DNA of 64,000 nucleotides from Aldehydirespirator sp965116195 (GCA_965116195.1 OZ220491.1:620001-684000), one strand, 5' to 3'. Shown: positions 1-8,331, counted from the stretch's first letter. Made by a program: numbers and translations. The notes: generated by a model not told the origin, from the sequence alone.

Positions 1-542
1 CCGGCTGCGGCGGTCATGCCGGTGGTGTGGTCACCCATCCCGCCTCGCTGGAATGGCGGATCGCCGCCGGCGGGTGTCAGCAGGTGGGCGATACCTGAGC
101 GTGCCCAGTATCCGGCCACGTCAAATGCTCCGCTGTCGGCCTCGTCGCCGCTCATCCCGTAGCCGGTGACCGCGGCGTACACCAGCCTCCGATGTCGAGC
201 CATCACCGATACATGGTCCAGACCCAGGCGACTGAGCCCGCCCAGACGGACATTGGTGACGAAGGCGTCGGCATCGGCGAACAGACCCTCAAGCACCTGC
301 TGTCCCTCATCAGTGGTGAGGTCCACAGCGATGCTGCGCTTGCCCCGGTTGTCCATCTCGAACGCCGGATTGGTGGGCATGTCGCCGCCAAGCAGGTAAC
401 GGAACATCCGGGCCGGATCGCCGCCCGTCGGCTCGACCTTTATGACATCGGCACCCCAGTCGGCGAGTATCCCGCCTGCCGCCGGGCCAGCCACCCACAC
501 GCCGAGCTCCACGACCCGGACACCCTCAAGCGGTCCCGCCAC
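1..542 (-). CDS. CaiB/BaiF-family (class III) CoA-transferase, partial
   Basis: The minus-strand frame starting at the GTG at 542 reads as the N-terminal ~180 residues of a class III CoA-transferase and runs off the left edge of the window. It opens with the family pattern GPLEGVRVVELG, then AGPAAGGILADWGADVIKVE, the glycine-rich GGDPAR stretch, DNRGKRSIAVDL, and later VYAAVTGYG. These enzymes move CoA between acyl-CoA and carboxylic acids in the cytoplasm. The aspartate nucleophile expected further along is outside or near the edge and was not confirmed. No clear Shine-Dalgarno precedes the GTG, and the frame stays open upstream through tandem repeats, so the start is uncertain. The gene is divergent from the ThDP enzyme at 1174 and probably belongs to the same catabolic locus. 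Confidence 0.8.
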   Translation of the reverse strand, partial: MAGPLEGVRVVELGVWVAGPAAGGILADWGADVIKVEPTGGDPARMFRYLLGGDMPTNPAFEMDNRGKRSIAVDLTTDEGQQVLEGLFADADAFVTNVRLGGLSRLGLDHVSVMARHRRLVYAAVTGYGMSGDEADSGAFDVAGYWARSGIAHLLTPAGGDPPFQRGGMGDHTTGMTAAA

Positions 543-560
543 GACAGCGACAATATCGTC

Positions 561-927
561 AGTGGCACAGCGTGTCCTGCCTGAGGGCCGTCGGTGGCCC
601 AGTGTGTCCTGTCTGAAGGCCTGTACGTTGCGTCGCCCTCCAGTGGGTGCGCAAGTGGCCCAGTGTGTCCTGTTTGAAGGCCTGTACGTTGCGTCGCCCT
701 CCAGTGGGTGCGCAAGTGGCCCAGTGTGTCCTGTTTGAAGGCCTGTACGTTGCGCCGAACCTCGGCAGGTATGCAAGTGGCCCAGTGTGTCCTGTTTGAA
801 GGCCTGTACGTTGCGTCGCCCTCCAGTGGGTGCGCAAGTGGCACAGCGTGTCCTGTGTGAAGGCCTGTACGTTGCGCCGCCCTCCAGTGGGTGCGCAAGT
901 GGCACAGCGTGTCCTGTGTGAAGGCTC
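561..927. repeat. 61-bp tandem repeat array (about six copies)
   Basis: Copies of a 61-bp unit centred on GTGTCCTG...AAGGCCTGTACGTTGCG recur with equivalent bases at 601, 662, 723, 784, 845 and 906, plus a shorter first copy near 569. Units differ at a few positions. One diverged unit near 760 replaces the central part. The array lies between the divergent CoA-transferase and ThDP enzyme genes. Open frames across it on both strands are repeat artefacts. Confidence 0.9.
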
Positions 928-1173
928 GTAGTGGACAGCGAGACCTGCCCGAGACCTGCTCCCCTGAACTCTGGTACTTGTAGTTGGAAGCATCAAGGCT
1001 GTAGTTGATCGACTATATTATGTCGCATCATGCTGTGAGCATTGGCATCGCCAATCACATCACAGCGAACCCATCACGGCACAACAGCCCATACACAGCC
1101 GTTACGGCCACTACAGCGAACAGCCAAGCCAATTACAGCCATTACGGCCATCACAGCCAAAGACGGAGGCCAA
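928..1173. other. Leader region upstream of the ThDP enzyme
   Basis: This gap holds a TATATT (-10-like) element at 1014-1019 without a convincing -35 box. It also holds a degenerate short repeat of the type CATTACGGCCA/ACAGCC between about 1080 and 1160. No gene was recognised. The open frame through it extends the ThDP enzyme N-terminus with a sequence that does not look like part of that family. Confidence 0.4.
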
Positions 1174-2835
1174 TTGTCATCATCGGCAGATCTTCAGGGT
1201 CGGCGCGTGATTGCCGACACTTTGCGTGACACCGGCATCGGTGCCGTTTTCACGGTTGCCGGCGGGCATTTTCTGCCCACATATCATGAACTCGGCAGCC
1301 AAGATGTGCCGAAAACAGTAGCGGCCCGTCACGAGCAGGGGGCGGGCTACATGGCATCTGGCTATGCCCTGGTGACAGGAGAGCCCGGCATCGTCCTGTC
1401 AGGCGCGCCCGGTCCCGGTGCCACGAACCTCGTCACCGCTGTTGCCAACGCCCAGGCGGATTCCATCCCGCTGCTCGTGCTCAGCGCGCAGGTCGACAGG
1501 CGTTACGTTCATCGCAACATACTGCAGTACTGCGACAACGTCGGACTCTTCAGCCCCTTCTGCAAGAGTTCAGTTCAGGCGGTCTCCGTGGAGGAGATCC
1601 CCAACCTTGTCGCCACCGGGCTTCAGTTGGCCGCATCGGGTCGTCCCGGGCCGGTACACATCGCACTGCCTCAGAACCTCCAAGCCGAGCGCGCGACTGC
1701 GGTGGAGCCGGTATCGGGGCAGGTTGCGATGGCAGCTGACCCACCTGAGTCATGTATCACTGAACTGATCGCACGACTGCGGTGTTCGCGCCGCCCGGCG
1801 ATCCTTGCGGGTCACGGCGTACTCCGCAGCCGTGGCAGCCGGGCACTTGTCGGAGTTGCCGAACAACTCGGCGCGCCCGTGGCAACCAGTCGATCCGGCA
1901 TAGGCAGCATCCCGACCGACCATCCTCGCAGTGTCGGCATGCTGGGCTTCTACGGCACCCCGACCGCGCGTCAGGCCATCGCGGAGGCTGACCTGGTGCT
2001 GGTTGTGGGCTGCGCGCTGGGAGAGCAGACCACCTTTGGTTGGCGCTCAGACCTGATCGCAGCCGACGCACAACTGGTGCAGGTCGATGCTGACGCCTCC
2101 CAGATCAACCGCGTCTATCGGGTTGACCAGGGAATCGTGAGTGGTGCTGCCGGTGCGCTGGCTGCCGTGGCCGACACCCTGGAGCGGCGCGAGCCGTGGT
2201 TCACAGCCCAACCGGAACGCACGACACCTCAGAACGACCCGAACCGTGGACTCAGCGCAGCCACGGTGCTGACAGCGCTCAACCGCCACAGCGGTGACAA
2301 CGTGATCGTGTCAGCTGACATCGGCAATCACCGACTCTGGGTCTGCGAGCAGCTCGACGTGACGCAACCCCACGGCCTGTTGCAGTCCTGCGAGTTCGAC
2401 GCCATGGGCTTCAGTCTTCCTGCCGCAATCGGAGCGGCCGTCGCCCGGCCCTCCACCACCGTCGTCTCGATCGCTGGTGACGGCGGCTTTGTTCACACGA
2501 TGGGCGAGTTGGCGGTGGCGCGTGAGTTGGCATTGCCGCTGGTTGCGGTGGTGTTCGTTGACGGTGCTCTGGGCATCCTGCGTCATCAGGCCGAGGCGAT
2601 GTATGGCGAGGACCACTTCGTGCGACTGGGGGAGATCGATTTCGCTGCGGTCGCTCAGGCCTTCGGGGTTGAGGCCACAACCGTCAGCGATGAAGCCGAA
2701 TTGGACATCGCGGTCGAGTGGGCTGTCGGCCTGGGCGCGCCCGCTCTGCTGGCGGTTGTGATTGACCCGCAGGAGGTGTTCCCGCCACTGCGCACCAAGA
2801 TAGAGCAGCGCAAAATTGACTTGCTGGGCCGATGA
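1174..2835 (+). CDS. Thiamine-diphosphate-dependent enzyme, acetolactate synthase-like
   Basis: A 553-residue member of the ThDP superfamily with Pyr, central and PP domains in the usual order. The Pyr domain has RHEQGAGYMASGYA with the cofactor-activating Glu near residue 54. The PP domain has GDGG near residue 434, the start of the metal-binding GDG-X(24-27)-N motif. Where acetolactate synthases read NNG, this protein reads VDG, so Asp replaces the usual Mg-ligand Asn. The TTG start was chosen because GGAGG ends 4 nt upstream (1165-1169); the frame opens earlier at 1042 but that extension is repeat-like. The exact reaction is unknown. The neighbouring CoA-transferase and importer suggest carboxyligation or decarboxylation in a catabolic route, not branched-chain amino acid synthesis. 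Oxalyl-CoA decarboxylase-like activity is an alternative. Confidence 0.8.
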   Translation: MSSSADLQGRRVIADTLRDTGIGAVFTVAGGHFLPTYHELGSQDVPKTVAARHEQGAGYMASGYALVTGEPGIVLSGAPGPGATNLVTAVANAQADSIPLLVLSAQVDRRYVHRNILQYCDNVGLFSPFCKSSVQAVSVEEIPNLVATGLQLAASGRPGPVHIALPQNLQAERATAVEPVSGQVAMAADPPESCITELIARLRCSRRPAILAGHGVLRSRGSRALVGVAEQLGAPVATSRSGIGSIPTDHPRSVGMLGFYGTPTARQAIAEADLVLVVGCALGEQTTFGWRSDLIAADAQLVQVDADASQINRVYRVDQGIVSGAAGALAAVADTLERREPWFTAQPERTTPQNDPNRGLSAATVLTALNRHSGDNVIVSADIGNHRLWVCEQLDVTQPHGLLQSCEFDAMGFSLPAAIGAAVARPSTTVVSIAGDGGFVHTMGELAVARELALPLVAVVFVDGALGILRHQAEAMYGEDHFVRLGEIDFAAVAQAFGVEATTVSDEAELDIAVEWAVGLGAPALLAVVIDPQEVFPPLRTKIEQRKIDLLGR

Positions 2836-2870
2836 ACCCGAAGAACATACGCAAGTCCACATCGCCCGCG

Positions 2871-3085
2871 ATGGCATCCTCAGCGAAGTGGGTCATCCGG
2901 TAAGTGGGAGGTTGAACGTGCCGAGGACAAGTATGGCATCCTCAGCGAAGTGGGTCATCCGGTAAGTGGGAGGTTGAACGTGCCGAGGACAAGTATGGCA
3001 TCCTCAGCGAAGTGGGTCATCCGGTAAGTGGGAGGTTGAACGTGCCGAGGACAAGTATGGCATCCTCAGCGAAGTGGGTCATCCT
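2871..3085. repeat. 62-bp tandem repeat (3.4 copies)
   Basis: Near-identical 62-bp units start at 2871, 2933 and 2995, with a partial one at 3057. Each contains ATGGCATCCTCAGCG and AAGTGGGTCATCC. They sit between the convergent ThDP enzyme and GntR genes. The near identity of the copies suggests recent expansion. Confidence 0.92.
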
Positions 3086-3090
3086 GTCGT

Positions 3091-3120
3091 GCCGCCGTTG
3101 ACAACGGTGATCGTTGCGGC
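3091..3120. terminator. Possible bidirectional hairpin between convergent genes
   Basis: CCGTT-GAC-AACGG (3095-3107) forms a 5-bp hairpin. An alternative outer pairing joins GCCGC (3091-3095) to GCGGC (3116-3120). There is no clear T-run, so termination is only suggested by the position between convergent genes. Confidence 0.3.
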
Positions 3121-3173
3121 AGTCATGAGCAACCCCCGGGCTGTTTGACCTTTTCTGCCTGTCCCTGTGTGTC

Positions 3174-3863
3174 TCAGGCTGTCTTTCTGCTGGTTTCTCG
3201 CGCCGCTACCCGGAGTGCTTCGGCAAGGGCGGCAATGGCGTGGGCCCGATGCCTGCGACTTTCGGTGATATAGGCCTCCACGTCACCGTCCGTCACTGCC
3301 TGCATCATGCGTTGATGCTGGTCATGCACAATCTGACGGTTTTCGGGCGAGTTCAGATAGCGCAGCCTGTACCTGTCGGAGGAGTCCCACAGAATTCGTA
3401 GCACCCGCACGAGTTGGGGCATTCCGGCGGCCTCAAACACAGTGAAATGGAAGCGTCTGTTGACGGCTGTCAGGGCCACCACATCGTTGTGCGCCTCGTC
3501 CATCTGCTCAATGATCTGGCGCAGGTGCCCCACGGCCTCTGTGCGCAGCCGCGGGATGGCCTCGCGCACAGCCTCGGTTTCCAGCAGCTCCCGGATGCGG
3601 TAGATCTCGATCAGATCGTCAACATCAAGTTCTGCGACCACATAGCCACGGTGAGGGCGGTAATGGACATGACCCTCGCCTTCCAGTATCCGCAGGGCTT
3701 CGCGCACGGGAACAGCCGACACGCCGAGTTCCTCCCCCAGGGCGTCGGGGCGGATCGCAACACCCGGCGCAAGGCGTCCGTCCAGGAGTTGCCGACGCAT
3801 CTCGGCGAGCACAGCTTCCTGCGCGGTCTTGGGCCTCTCAAAGGAACTCATCAACCACATCAT
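3174..3863 (-). CDS. GntR-family transcriptional regulator (FCD/FadR subfamily)
   Basis: A 229-residue DNA-binding regulator. The N-terminal winged helix-turn-helix reads LGEELGVSAVPVREALRILE, the GntR signature. It is followed by YRPHRGYVV (the wing) and an all-helical FCD ligand-binding domain with RIRELLETEAVREA, FHFTVFEAAG and the metal-site-like HDQHQRMMQAV. The ATG at 3863 was chosen because AAGGGG lies 7 nt upstream; the longer frame to 3887 would start inside the divergent promoter and has no ribosome site. It is divergent from the ABC importer operon at 3942, so it probably controls that operon and itself in response to a carboxylate-type effector. The effector is unknown. Confidence 0.88.
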   Translation of the reverse strand: MMWLMSSFERPKTAQEAVLAEMRRQLLDGRLAPGVAIRPDALGEELGVSAVPVREALRILEGEGHVHYRPHRGYVVAELDVDDLIEIYRIRELLETEAVREAIPRLRTEAVGHLRQIIEQMDEAHNDVVALTAVNRRFHFTVFEAAGMPQLVRVLRILWDSSDRYRLRYLNSPENRQIVHDQHQRMMQAVTDGDVEAYITESRRHRAHAIAALAEALRVAARETSRKTA

Positions 3864-3880
3864 GCCACAGCCCCTTGGAT

Positions 3881-3909
3881 TTGACATACGATTGATGATG
3901 TTCTATAAA
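3881..3909 (+). promoter_or_regulatory. Near-consensus sigma-70-type promoter of the ABC importer operon
   Basis: TTGACA (3881-3886), a 17-bp spacer and TATAAA (3904-3909), about 30 bp upstream of the Shine-Dalgarno of the substrate-binding protein. It is the clearest promoter in the window. Confidence 0.75.
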
Positions 3910-3914
3910 GTTCT

Positions 3915-3926
3915 TGTCCAAAGACA
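3915..3926. promoter_or_regulatory. Candidate GntR operator
   Basis: TGTC-CAAA-GACA is a 4+4 inverted repeat with the GT-N6-AC pattern common to GntR-family sites. It lies at the expected transcription start just downstream of the -10 box, where a bound repressor would block initiation. Only one such site was seen. Confidence 0.4.
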
Positions 3927-3941
3927 TGGAGGGAGACAATC

Positions 3942-5183
3942 ATGGGCAAAACAGACACCCGGAAGAAGACCCGCAGGAGCGAACAGCGTCGCAGGCTGCG
4001 CTGGCTGGCAGTGCCGCTGGCATTGGCGCTGCTGTTTGCTGCCTGCGGTGACGACGATGATGATGCAACAACGGCGGCACCGACAACGGCGGCACCGGCG
4101 ACAGACCCGGAGCCTGAACCGACACCGGACACCGAACCCGCACCGGACTCCGAACCCGAGCCTGAACCGGCACCGGAGCCCGAGCCTGAACCGGCACCTG
4201 AGCCTGAACCGGAGCCTGAGCCTGAGCCCGAACCGGAACCCGAGCCTGCCCCCGAGCCGATAGATGTGCGTCTCGTCACCTGGGGTTCAGCCAAATTCAT
4301 CGACTTCATCGACCTGTACGTAGCCGAGGAGAACGGCTACTTCGCCGAGGCCGGAGTGAACCTCGAGCAACTGCCCGGCGCGGGAGCCGGCGATGCGGTA
4401 CGCCAGGTGGTGGCCGGCAACGCCGACATCGCCATGGCTGATCCGTTCTCTGGGTTCTTCGCTGTGCTCGCAGGTGAGGACCTCGAAGGCATCTACTGCC
4501 CGTACACGCAGAACTGGATGACCATGCTGGTCAACACCGCTGCCGGTATTGACGGGCCGGAGGATCTGAGAGGCAAGACCATCGCCGTGACTTCACAGGC
4601 ATCAACGAGCAAGTGGTACGCGGCGCTGCTGCTTGCGGCCAACGGCATCACCGAAGATGACGTGACCTTCGCAGCCAGCGGTGTTGACTTCGGCACGTTC
4701 CTGCTCGGCGGCGAGGCGCAGGCTGCCTCGACCTGGGGTTCCATCAACTGGGCGCTTCTCGAGAACGGCGGCATCCCCGAAGATCAACTGGGTGACTACG
4801 AGATCTGGCAGTACGACCAGGTACCCGGCCCCAACGACGTGTACTTCGCCAAGCGGAGTTGGGTTGACGACAATGCGGATGGGCTGGCCCGTTTCATCGC
4901 CGCTCTGGAACAGGCCAAGCTCTGGATTGAGGAGAATCCTGAAGGTGCTGCCGAGATCGGCTCCCGCTATGCCGTGGGTGCTGACAACATGGACCGGAAC
5001 CGTGCTGTGATCGACTACAGGATCCAGATGCAGAATGAGGGCCCCGGTGTCGCTGAGCACGGCATGGGCTGGTGCGACGTGGACACGATTCAAGATGTGG
5101 CTGACCAGGGAGCAGAACTCGGCATTCTCGCCGACGCGGTGGATGCCTCAGCGGTTATCTCCAACCGCTTCGTTGGCGGCTGA
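3942..5183 (+). CDS. ABC transporter substrate-binding lipoprotein (NitT/TauT, NMT1/THI5-like)
   Basis: A 413-residue secreted lipoprotein. A basic N-terminus and hydrophobic stretch end in the lipobox LFAAC (Cys35). A long Pro-Glu-rich linker (about residues 54-106) then tethers the binding domain. The domain begins VRLVTWGSAKFIDFIDLYVA and continues EENGYFAEAGVNLE, GNADIAMADP and LRGKTIAVTSQAS, as in SsuA/TauA/NMT1 periplasmic proteins that bind small sulfonates, nitrate or pyrimidine-like compounds. GGAGGGA lies just upstream of the ATG. It heads an operon with the ATPase at 5226 and the permease at 6233. The substrate cannot be read from sequence. The enamidase-like gene downstream makes an N-heterocyclic or amide compound a reasonable guess. 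Confidence 0.88.
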   Translation: MGKTDTRKKTRRSEQRRRLRWLAVPLALALLFAACGDDDDDATTAAPTTAAPATDPEPEPTPDTEPAPDSEPEPEPAPEPEPEPAPEPEPEPEPEPEPEPEPAPEPIDVRLVTWGSAKFIDFIDLYVAEENGYFAEAGVNLEQLPGAGAGDAVRQVVAGNADIAMADPFSGFFAVLAGEDLEGIYCPYTQNWMTMLVNTAAGIDGPEDLRGKTIAVTSQASTSKWYAALLLAANGITEDDVTFAASGVDFGTFLLGGEAQAASTWGSINWALLENGGIPEDQLGDYEIWQYDQVPGPNDVYFAKRSWVDDNADGLARFIAALEQAKLWIEENPEGAAEIGSRYAVGADNMDRNRAVIDYRIQMQNEGPGVAEHGMGWCDVDTIQDVADQGAELGILADAVDASAVISNRFVGG

Positions 5184-5225
5184 CAGCCAAGGGCATCAAC
5201 CATCAACCGGAGAGTTCTATGTGGC

Positions 5226-6008
5226 ATGGACTTGACACAAGCGCACTCGGGTTGTAGCGGCCATATCGAGATTGACAGTCTCACCAAGACCTTCCGGTCT
5301 GATGCGGGCGATATAACGGCTCTGGAAGGCATCAATTTTGATGTCGCACCTCAGGAGTTCATCTCGATTGTGGGACCCAGCGGCTGTGGCAAGAGCACAC
5401 TGCTGCGCTGTCTGGGAGGCCTGATCACCCCTTCGGATGGGGAGGTTCGCATCGGCGGTGATCTGGTAACCGCTCCCGACGAACGCATCGGTTATGTGTT
5501 CCAGAGGGCAGTGCTGTTGCCGTGGCGCAGAGTTATCGACAACGTCATGCTGCCCTTTGAGATCATGCGTCGGCCCACCAGCGAGGACCGGTACAAGGCC
5601 CACGAGGTGCTTGAGATGGTCGGCCTCGGCGACTATCTCAAGCACCGGCCCGGCGAACTGTCGGGCGGCATGCAACAGCGGGTCTCGGTTGCACGGGCTC
5701 TGGCCGTGGAACCGTCAATCCTGCTCATGGATGAGCCTTTCGGTGCTCTTGACGCCCAAACCCGTGAGCAGATGAACCTTGAGTTGCTGCGCATCTGGCG
5801 CGAATCACAAACCACCGTGGTGTTCGTCACCCATGACATCGGCGAGGCCTTGTTCCTGTCGGATCGGGTGATGGTGATGTCGGCGCGACCGGGCCGGGTT
5901 CAAGACGTGATCGATGTTGACCTGGCGAGACCTCGGACCTTTGCCGTTGTCGAGGGAGACGAGCGGTTCTGGGCGTTGCGTCGCCAGATACGTGAGCAGT
6001 TGACCTGA
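5226..6008 (+). CDS. ABC transporter ATP-binding protein (NitT/TauT type)
   Basis: A 260-residue cytoplasmic ATPase that powers the importer. Walker A is GPSGCGKST (residues 50-58), the Q-loop Gln is near 93 and the signature LSGGMQQR is at about 145-152. Walker B is ILLMDEP near 165-171, with the D-loop GALDAQTR after it and the switch His in FVTHDIGEA near 203. This set is complete, so the enzyme should be active. CGGAGAG ends about 11 nt before the ATG. It follows the binding protein by 42 bp and precedes the permease, the usual order for SsuABC/TauABC systems. Confidence 0.93.
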   Translation: MDLTQAHSGCSGHIEIDSLTKTFRSDAGDITALEGINFDVAPQEFISIVGPSGCGKSTLLRCLGGLITPSDGEVRIGGDLVTAPDERIGYVFQRAVLLPWRRVIDNVMLPFEIMRRPTSEDRYKAHEVLEMVGLGDYLKHRPGELSGGMQQRVSVARALAVEPSILLMDEPFGALDAQTREQMNLELLRIWRESQTTVVFVTHDIGEALFLSDRVMVMSARPGRVQDVIDVDLARPRTFAVVEGDERFWALRRQIREQLT

Positions 6009-6016
6009 GATGGCTG

Positions 6017-6253
6017 GAATGAGTCGGCTCTCGGGGTTGCCGGGATCTTTGTGTGCCAGCAGTTTGGTGGCCCACGCAAGGGGAGACCGGCATGAGTCGG
6101 CTGTCGGGGTTGCCGGGATCTTTGTGCCAGCAGTTTGGTGGCCCACGAAATGGAAACTGGCATGAGTCGGCTGTCGGGGTTGGCGGGATCTTTGTGTCAG
6201 CAGTTTGGTGGCCCACGCAAGGGGAGACCGGCATGAGTCGGCTCTCGAGGTTG
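6017..6253. repeat. ~71-bp tandem repeat carrying copies of the permease ribosome site and start codon
   Basis: Units of 70-73 bp place an ATGAGTCGGCT start-like sequence at 6019, 6092, 6162 and 6233. The copies ending at 6092 and 6233 are preceded by AAGGGGAGACCGGC, so the Shine-Dalgarno, start and first codons have been duplicated. The third copy has a degraded ribosome site. Only the last copy (6233) leads directly into the permease. Confidence 0.88.
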
Positions 6254-7057
6254 CTGAGAGCGTTGCGAACCGAGGCCTGGGCCGGGCGGTTGCTGGTGCT
6301 GGTGTCGGCCGTCGTGCTCATCGGTGTCTGGCACCTGTGGGCTCGCACCAACTCACCTCTGGTGCTCCCGGAACCGGGACCGGTGCTGACCCGTCTGATT
6401 GACTATGTGGGTTCGGGCCGGGCCAATCCGCACATATGGATCACCGTGCAGGAGATCGTGCTGGGCTTTGCGCTGGGCGGGGTGGCTGGCATAGCTCTGG
6501 GCACCCTGGCCTCGGAGTTCGGTATCGCTCGACGGGTGATCATGCCCTATGTGATCATCACCCAGGCGCTGCCCAAGTTTGCGCTGGCACCCATCCTGGT
6601 CATCTGGTTCGGGTTCGGCATGACCCCCAAGGTGATCATCGCCGCTCTGATCGCCTTCTTTCCGTTGTTGGAGAACACCTTTCTGGGCCTCACCACCGCA
6701 CCTGCGGACACGCTTGAGTTGTTCCGGGCACTCAGAGCCTCACGTTGGGCAACTCTCATCAAGTGCAAGGCCCTGCACGCGGTGCCGGCCGTCTTCAGCG
6801 GTCTGAGGGTGGCGCTGATGCTGTCACTGGTCGGTGCTGTCGTGGCGGAGTACGTGGGCGCAAACAAGGGCTTGGGCGCGTTGATCATCGTGTCGCAGGG
6901 CACACTTGACACGGAACTCATGTTTGTGGCCTTTGTGCAACTCACAGTTCTAGGGATGCTGTTGGACAAGTGCCACGGCTTGGTGTACCGGCTGGTCATG
7001 CGGCGGCTCTATGGCACGGTCGGAGCTGAGAGCAGAGCATCCGGGGTGTCAGTGTGA
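6233..7057 (+). CDS. ABC transporter permease (NitT/TauT type)
   Basis: A 274-residue integral membrane subunit with about six hydrophobic helices. The first is LLVLVSAVVLIGVWHLWA near residues 18-35. The cytoplasmic EAA loop that docks on the ATPase reads EYVGANKGLGALI preceded by VPAVFSGLRVALMLSLVGA, typical of SsuC/TauC. The ATG at 6233 has AAGGGGAG 7 nt upstream. The frame also runs back to 6053 through duplicated copies of the same start region, one of which (6092) is in frame, so a longer product of 321 residues is possible. It completes the importer begun at 3942. Confidence 0.88.
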   Translation: MSRLSRLLRALRTEAWAGRLLVLVSAVVLIGVWHLWARTNSPLVLPEPGPVLTRLIDYVGSGRANPHIWITVQEIVLGFALGGVAGIALGTLASEFGIARRVIMPYVIITQALPKFALAPILVIWFGFGMTPKVIIAALIAFFPLLENTFLGLTTAPADTLELFRALRASRWATLIKCKALHAVPAVFSGLRVALMLSLVGAVVAEYVGANKGLGALIIVSQGTLDTELMFVAFVQLTVLGMLLDKCHGLVYRLVMRRLYGTVGAESRASGVSV

Positions 7058-7131
7058 CAGAGATGCCCGAAGGCCGGGTGCCGGTGTGACAGAGATGCCC
7101 GAAGGCCGGGTGCCGGTGTGACAGAGATGCC
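7046..7131. repeat. 32-bp tandem repeat copying the permease stop codon
   Basis: GTGTGACAGAGATGCC recurs at 7052, 7084 and 7116. The first copy contains the permease stop (TGA 7055-7057), so the duplication starts inside the 3' end of the gene. Confidence 0.88.
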
Positions 7132-7158
7132 GTCGTCTGAGGTGTTGTTGGTGACAGA

Positions 7159-7271
7159 GGCGGAACCTGTGAGCTCTGCCAACTCGCGGGAGAGTGTCGT
7201 CACGGGCCGGGTCGTCCACTACAAACCCGACAGGGCGGAACCTGTGGGCTCTGCCAACTCGCGGGAGAGGC
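7159..7271. repeat. 75-bp-spaced direct repeat carrying the ribosome site of the LLM gene
   Basis: GGCGGAACCTGTG, then GCTCTGCCAACTCGCGGGAGAG, occurs at 7159 and 7234. The second copy supplies the GGGAGAG ribosome site of the gene at 7279; the first copy is followed by a GTG but no useful frame. Confidence 0.85.
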
Positions 7272-7278
7272 TCTGTTG

Positions 7279-8265
7279 ATGGACTTCGGCTGGCGTGTGC
7301 CGTCGTATGCGGGACCCCGAACCACTGCTGCGTCGGCCCGTACTCTGGTGCCCTATTTTGCCAGGGTGGAAGAGGCCGGCTTCTCGGCGCTGTGGGTGAT
7401 TGACCACCTGCTGGTAGCCCCCAACGTGTATTCGGTGGCGTGGCAGGACCCGATGATCACGCTGGCAGTTGCAGCCGGTGCCACCGAGAAGATCCGCCTG
7501 GGTACCGCCATCCTCTGCGCCCCCTTCCGTCCCCCGACCATCATCGCCAAGGAAGTGGCAAGTCTGGATTCCCTGTCGGGCGGTGGTCGGGTGATCCTCG
7601 GCGTGGGTACCGGTCACGATGACATGGAGTTCGCCTCGGTGGGTATTGCCCGACGCGAGCGAGGCCGACGCACCGACGAGGCGCTGGAGTTGATCAGCCT
7701 GTTGTTGAGCACCGACGGGGTCAGCTACCGGGGCGACTACTACAGCGTCGCTGACGGCACAACGCTGTATCCCCGACCTGAGCAGCCCGTTCCCATCTGG
7801 ATCGGCGGTGGATCCCAGGTTCACGTGGTTGACAATGTTGACACTCCCGACATGGCCCCCGCAGTGCTGGCTCGTATCGGCCGCCACGACGGCTGGATCT
7901 GCCGCTCCAGCGGCACCAGCCCCGAGATAGTCGCTGAGGACATCGCTTCGGTTCGCAGCTACCTGAGCGCCCGTCGCAACATGGACAGCTTCACGATGTC
8001 GCATGCGCAATGGCTTCACATTGTTGACTCCCGGGACCGTGATCAGGTCATCAGCGAGCAACTGGCGGCCTATCGCACGGTGATGGACATCAAGCGTTCC
8101 GACGACGATCTGCGCAACGCCTACCTGTTCGGAACCATTGACGAGATGACTGCCCGTATCCGGGCGCTGGCCGCAACCGGTATAGATCATCTGATCATCA
8201 ACCCGCTCACAGACGACGCCGGTCAGATTGACCTGTTCGTTGACAAGATCATGGCAAACATCTGA
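7279..8265 (+). CDS. LLM-class flavin-dependent oxidoreductase (luciferase-like)
   Basis: A 328-residue TIM-barrel oxidoreductase of the bacterial luciferase family; in actinobacteria such enzymes use FMN or F420. Family features are the opening DFGWRVPSYAG, ARVEEAGFSALWVIDHLL, the AAGATEKIRLGTAI strand, GGGRVILGVGTGHDDMEF and ERGRRTDEALELI. PRPEQPVPIWIGGGSQ near residue 170 is diagnostic. GGGAGAG lies 9 nt before the ATG. It follows the importer in the same direction and precedes the enamidase-like gene, so it probably oxidises or cleaves the imported compound. F420 versus FMN cannot be decided here. Confidence 0.85.
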   Translation: MDFGWRVPSYAGPRTTAASARTLVPYFARVEEAGFSALWVIDHLLVAPNVYSVAWQDPMITLAVAAGATEKIRLGTAILCAPFRPPTIIAKEVASLDSLSGGGRVILGVGTGHDDMEFASVGIARRERGRRTDEALELISLLLSTDGVSYRGDYYSVADGTTLYPRPEQPVPIWIGGGSQVHVVDNVDTPDMAPAVLARIGRHDGWICRSSGTSPEIVAEDIASVRSYLSARRNMDSFTMSHAQWLHIVDSRDRDQVISEQLAAYRTVMDIKRSDDDLRNAYLFGTIDEMTARIRALAATGIDHLIINPLTDDAGQIDLFVDKIMANI

Positions 8266-8331
8266 GGCTCTGCGACCACGACTGCGACTGCGACTGAGGC
8301 TCTGCGACCACGACCACGACCACGACTGCCC
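8263..8331. repeat. Short duplication copying the LLM stop codon
   Basis: TGAGGCTCTGCGACCACGAC occurs at 8263, where it includes the LLM stop codon, and again about 33 bp later, followed by CGACCA-type microrepeats. The rest of the gap to 8403 shows only a weak ribosome site. Confidence 0.75.

Noticed and set aside
440..996. Minus-strand frames of 145-152 codons across the 61-bp repeats upstream of the CoA-transferase
   Set aside because: They are the repeat unit read in different frames, with HWRATQRTGLQTGH-type periodic peptides and no ribosome site. The third frame holds the real CoA-transferase.
3860..4309. Minus-strand Gly-Ser repeat ORF opposite the importer binding protein
   Set aside because: It is the antisense of the Pro-Glu linker; the + strand gene has a lipobox, domain motifs and a ribosome site.
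7194..7403. Small ORF overlapping the LLM gene start
   Set aside because: It arises from the 75-bp repeat and an alternative frame of the LLM gene; no family match.
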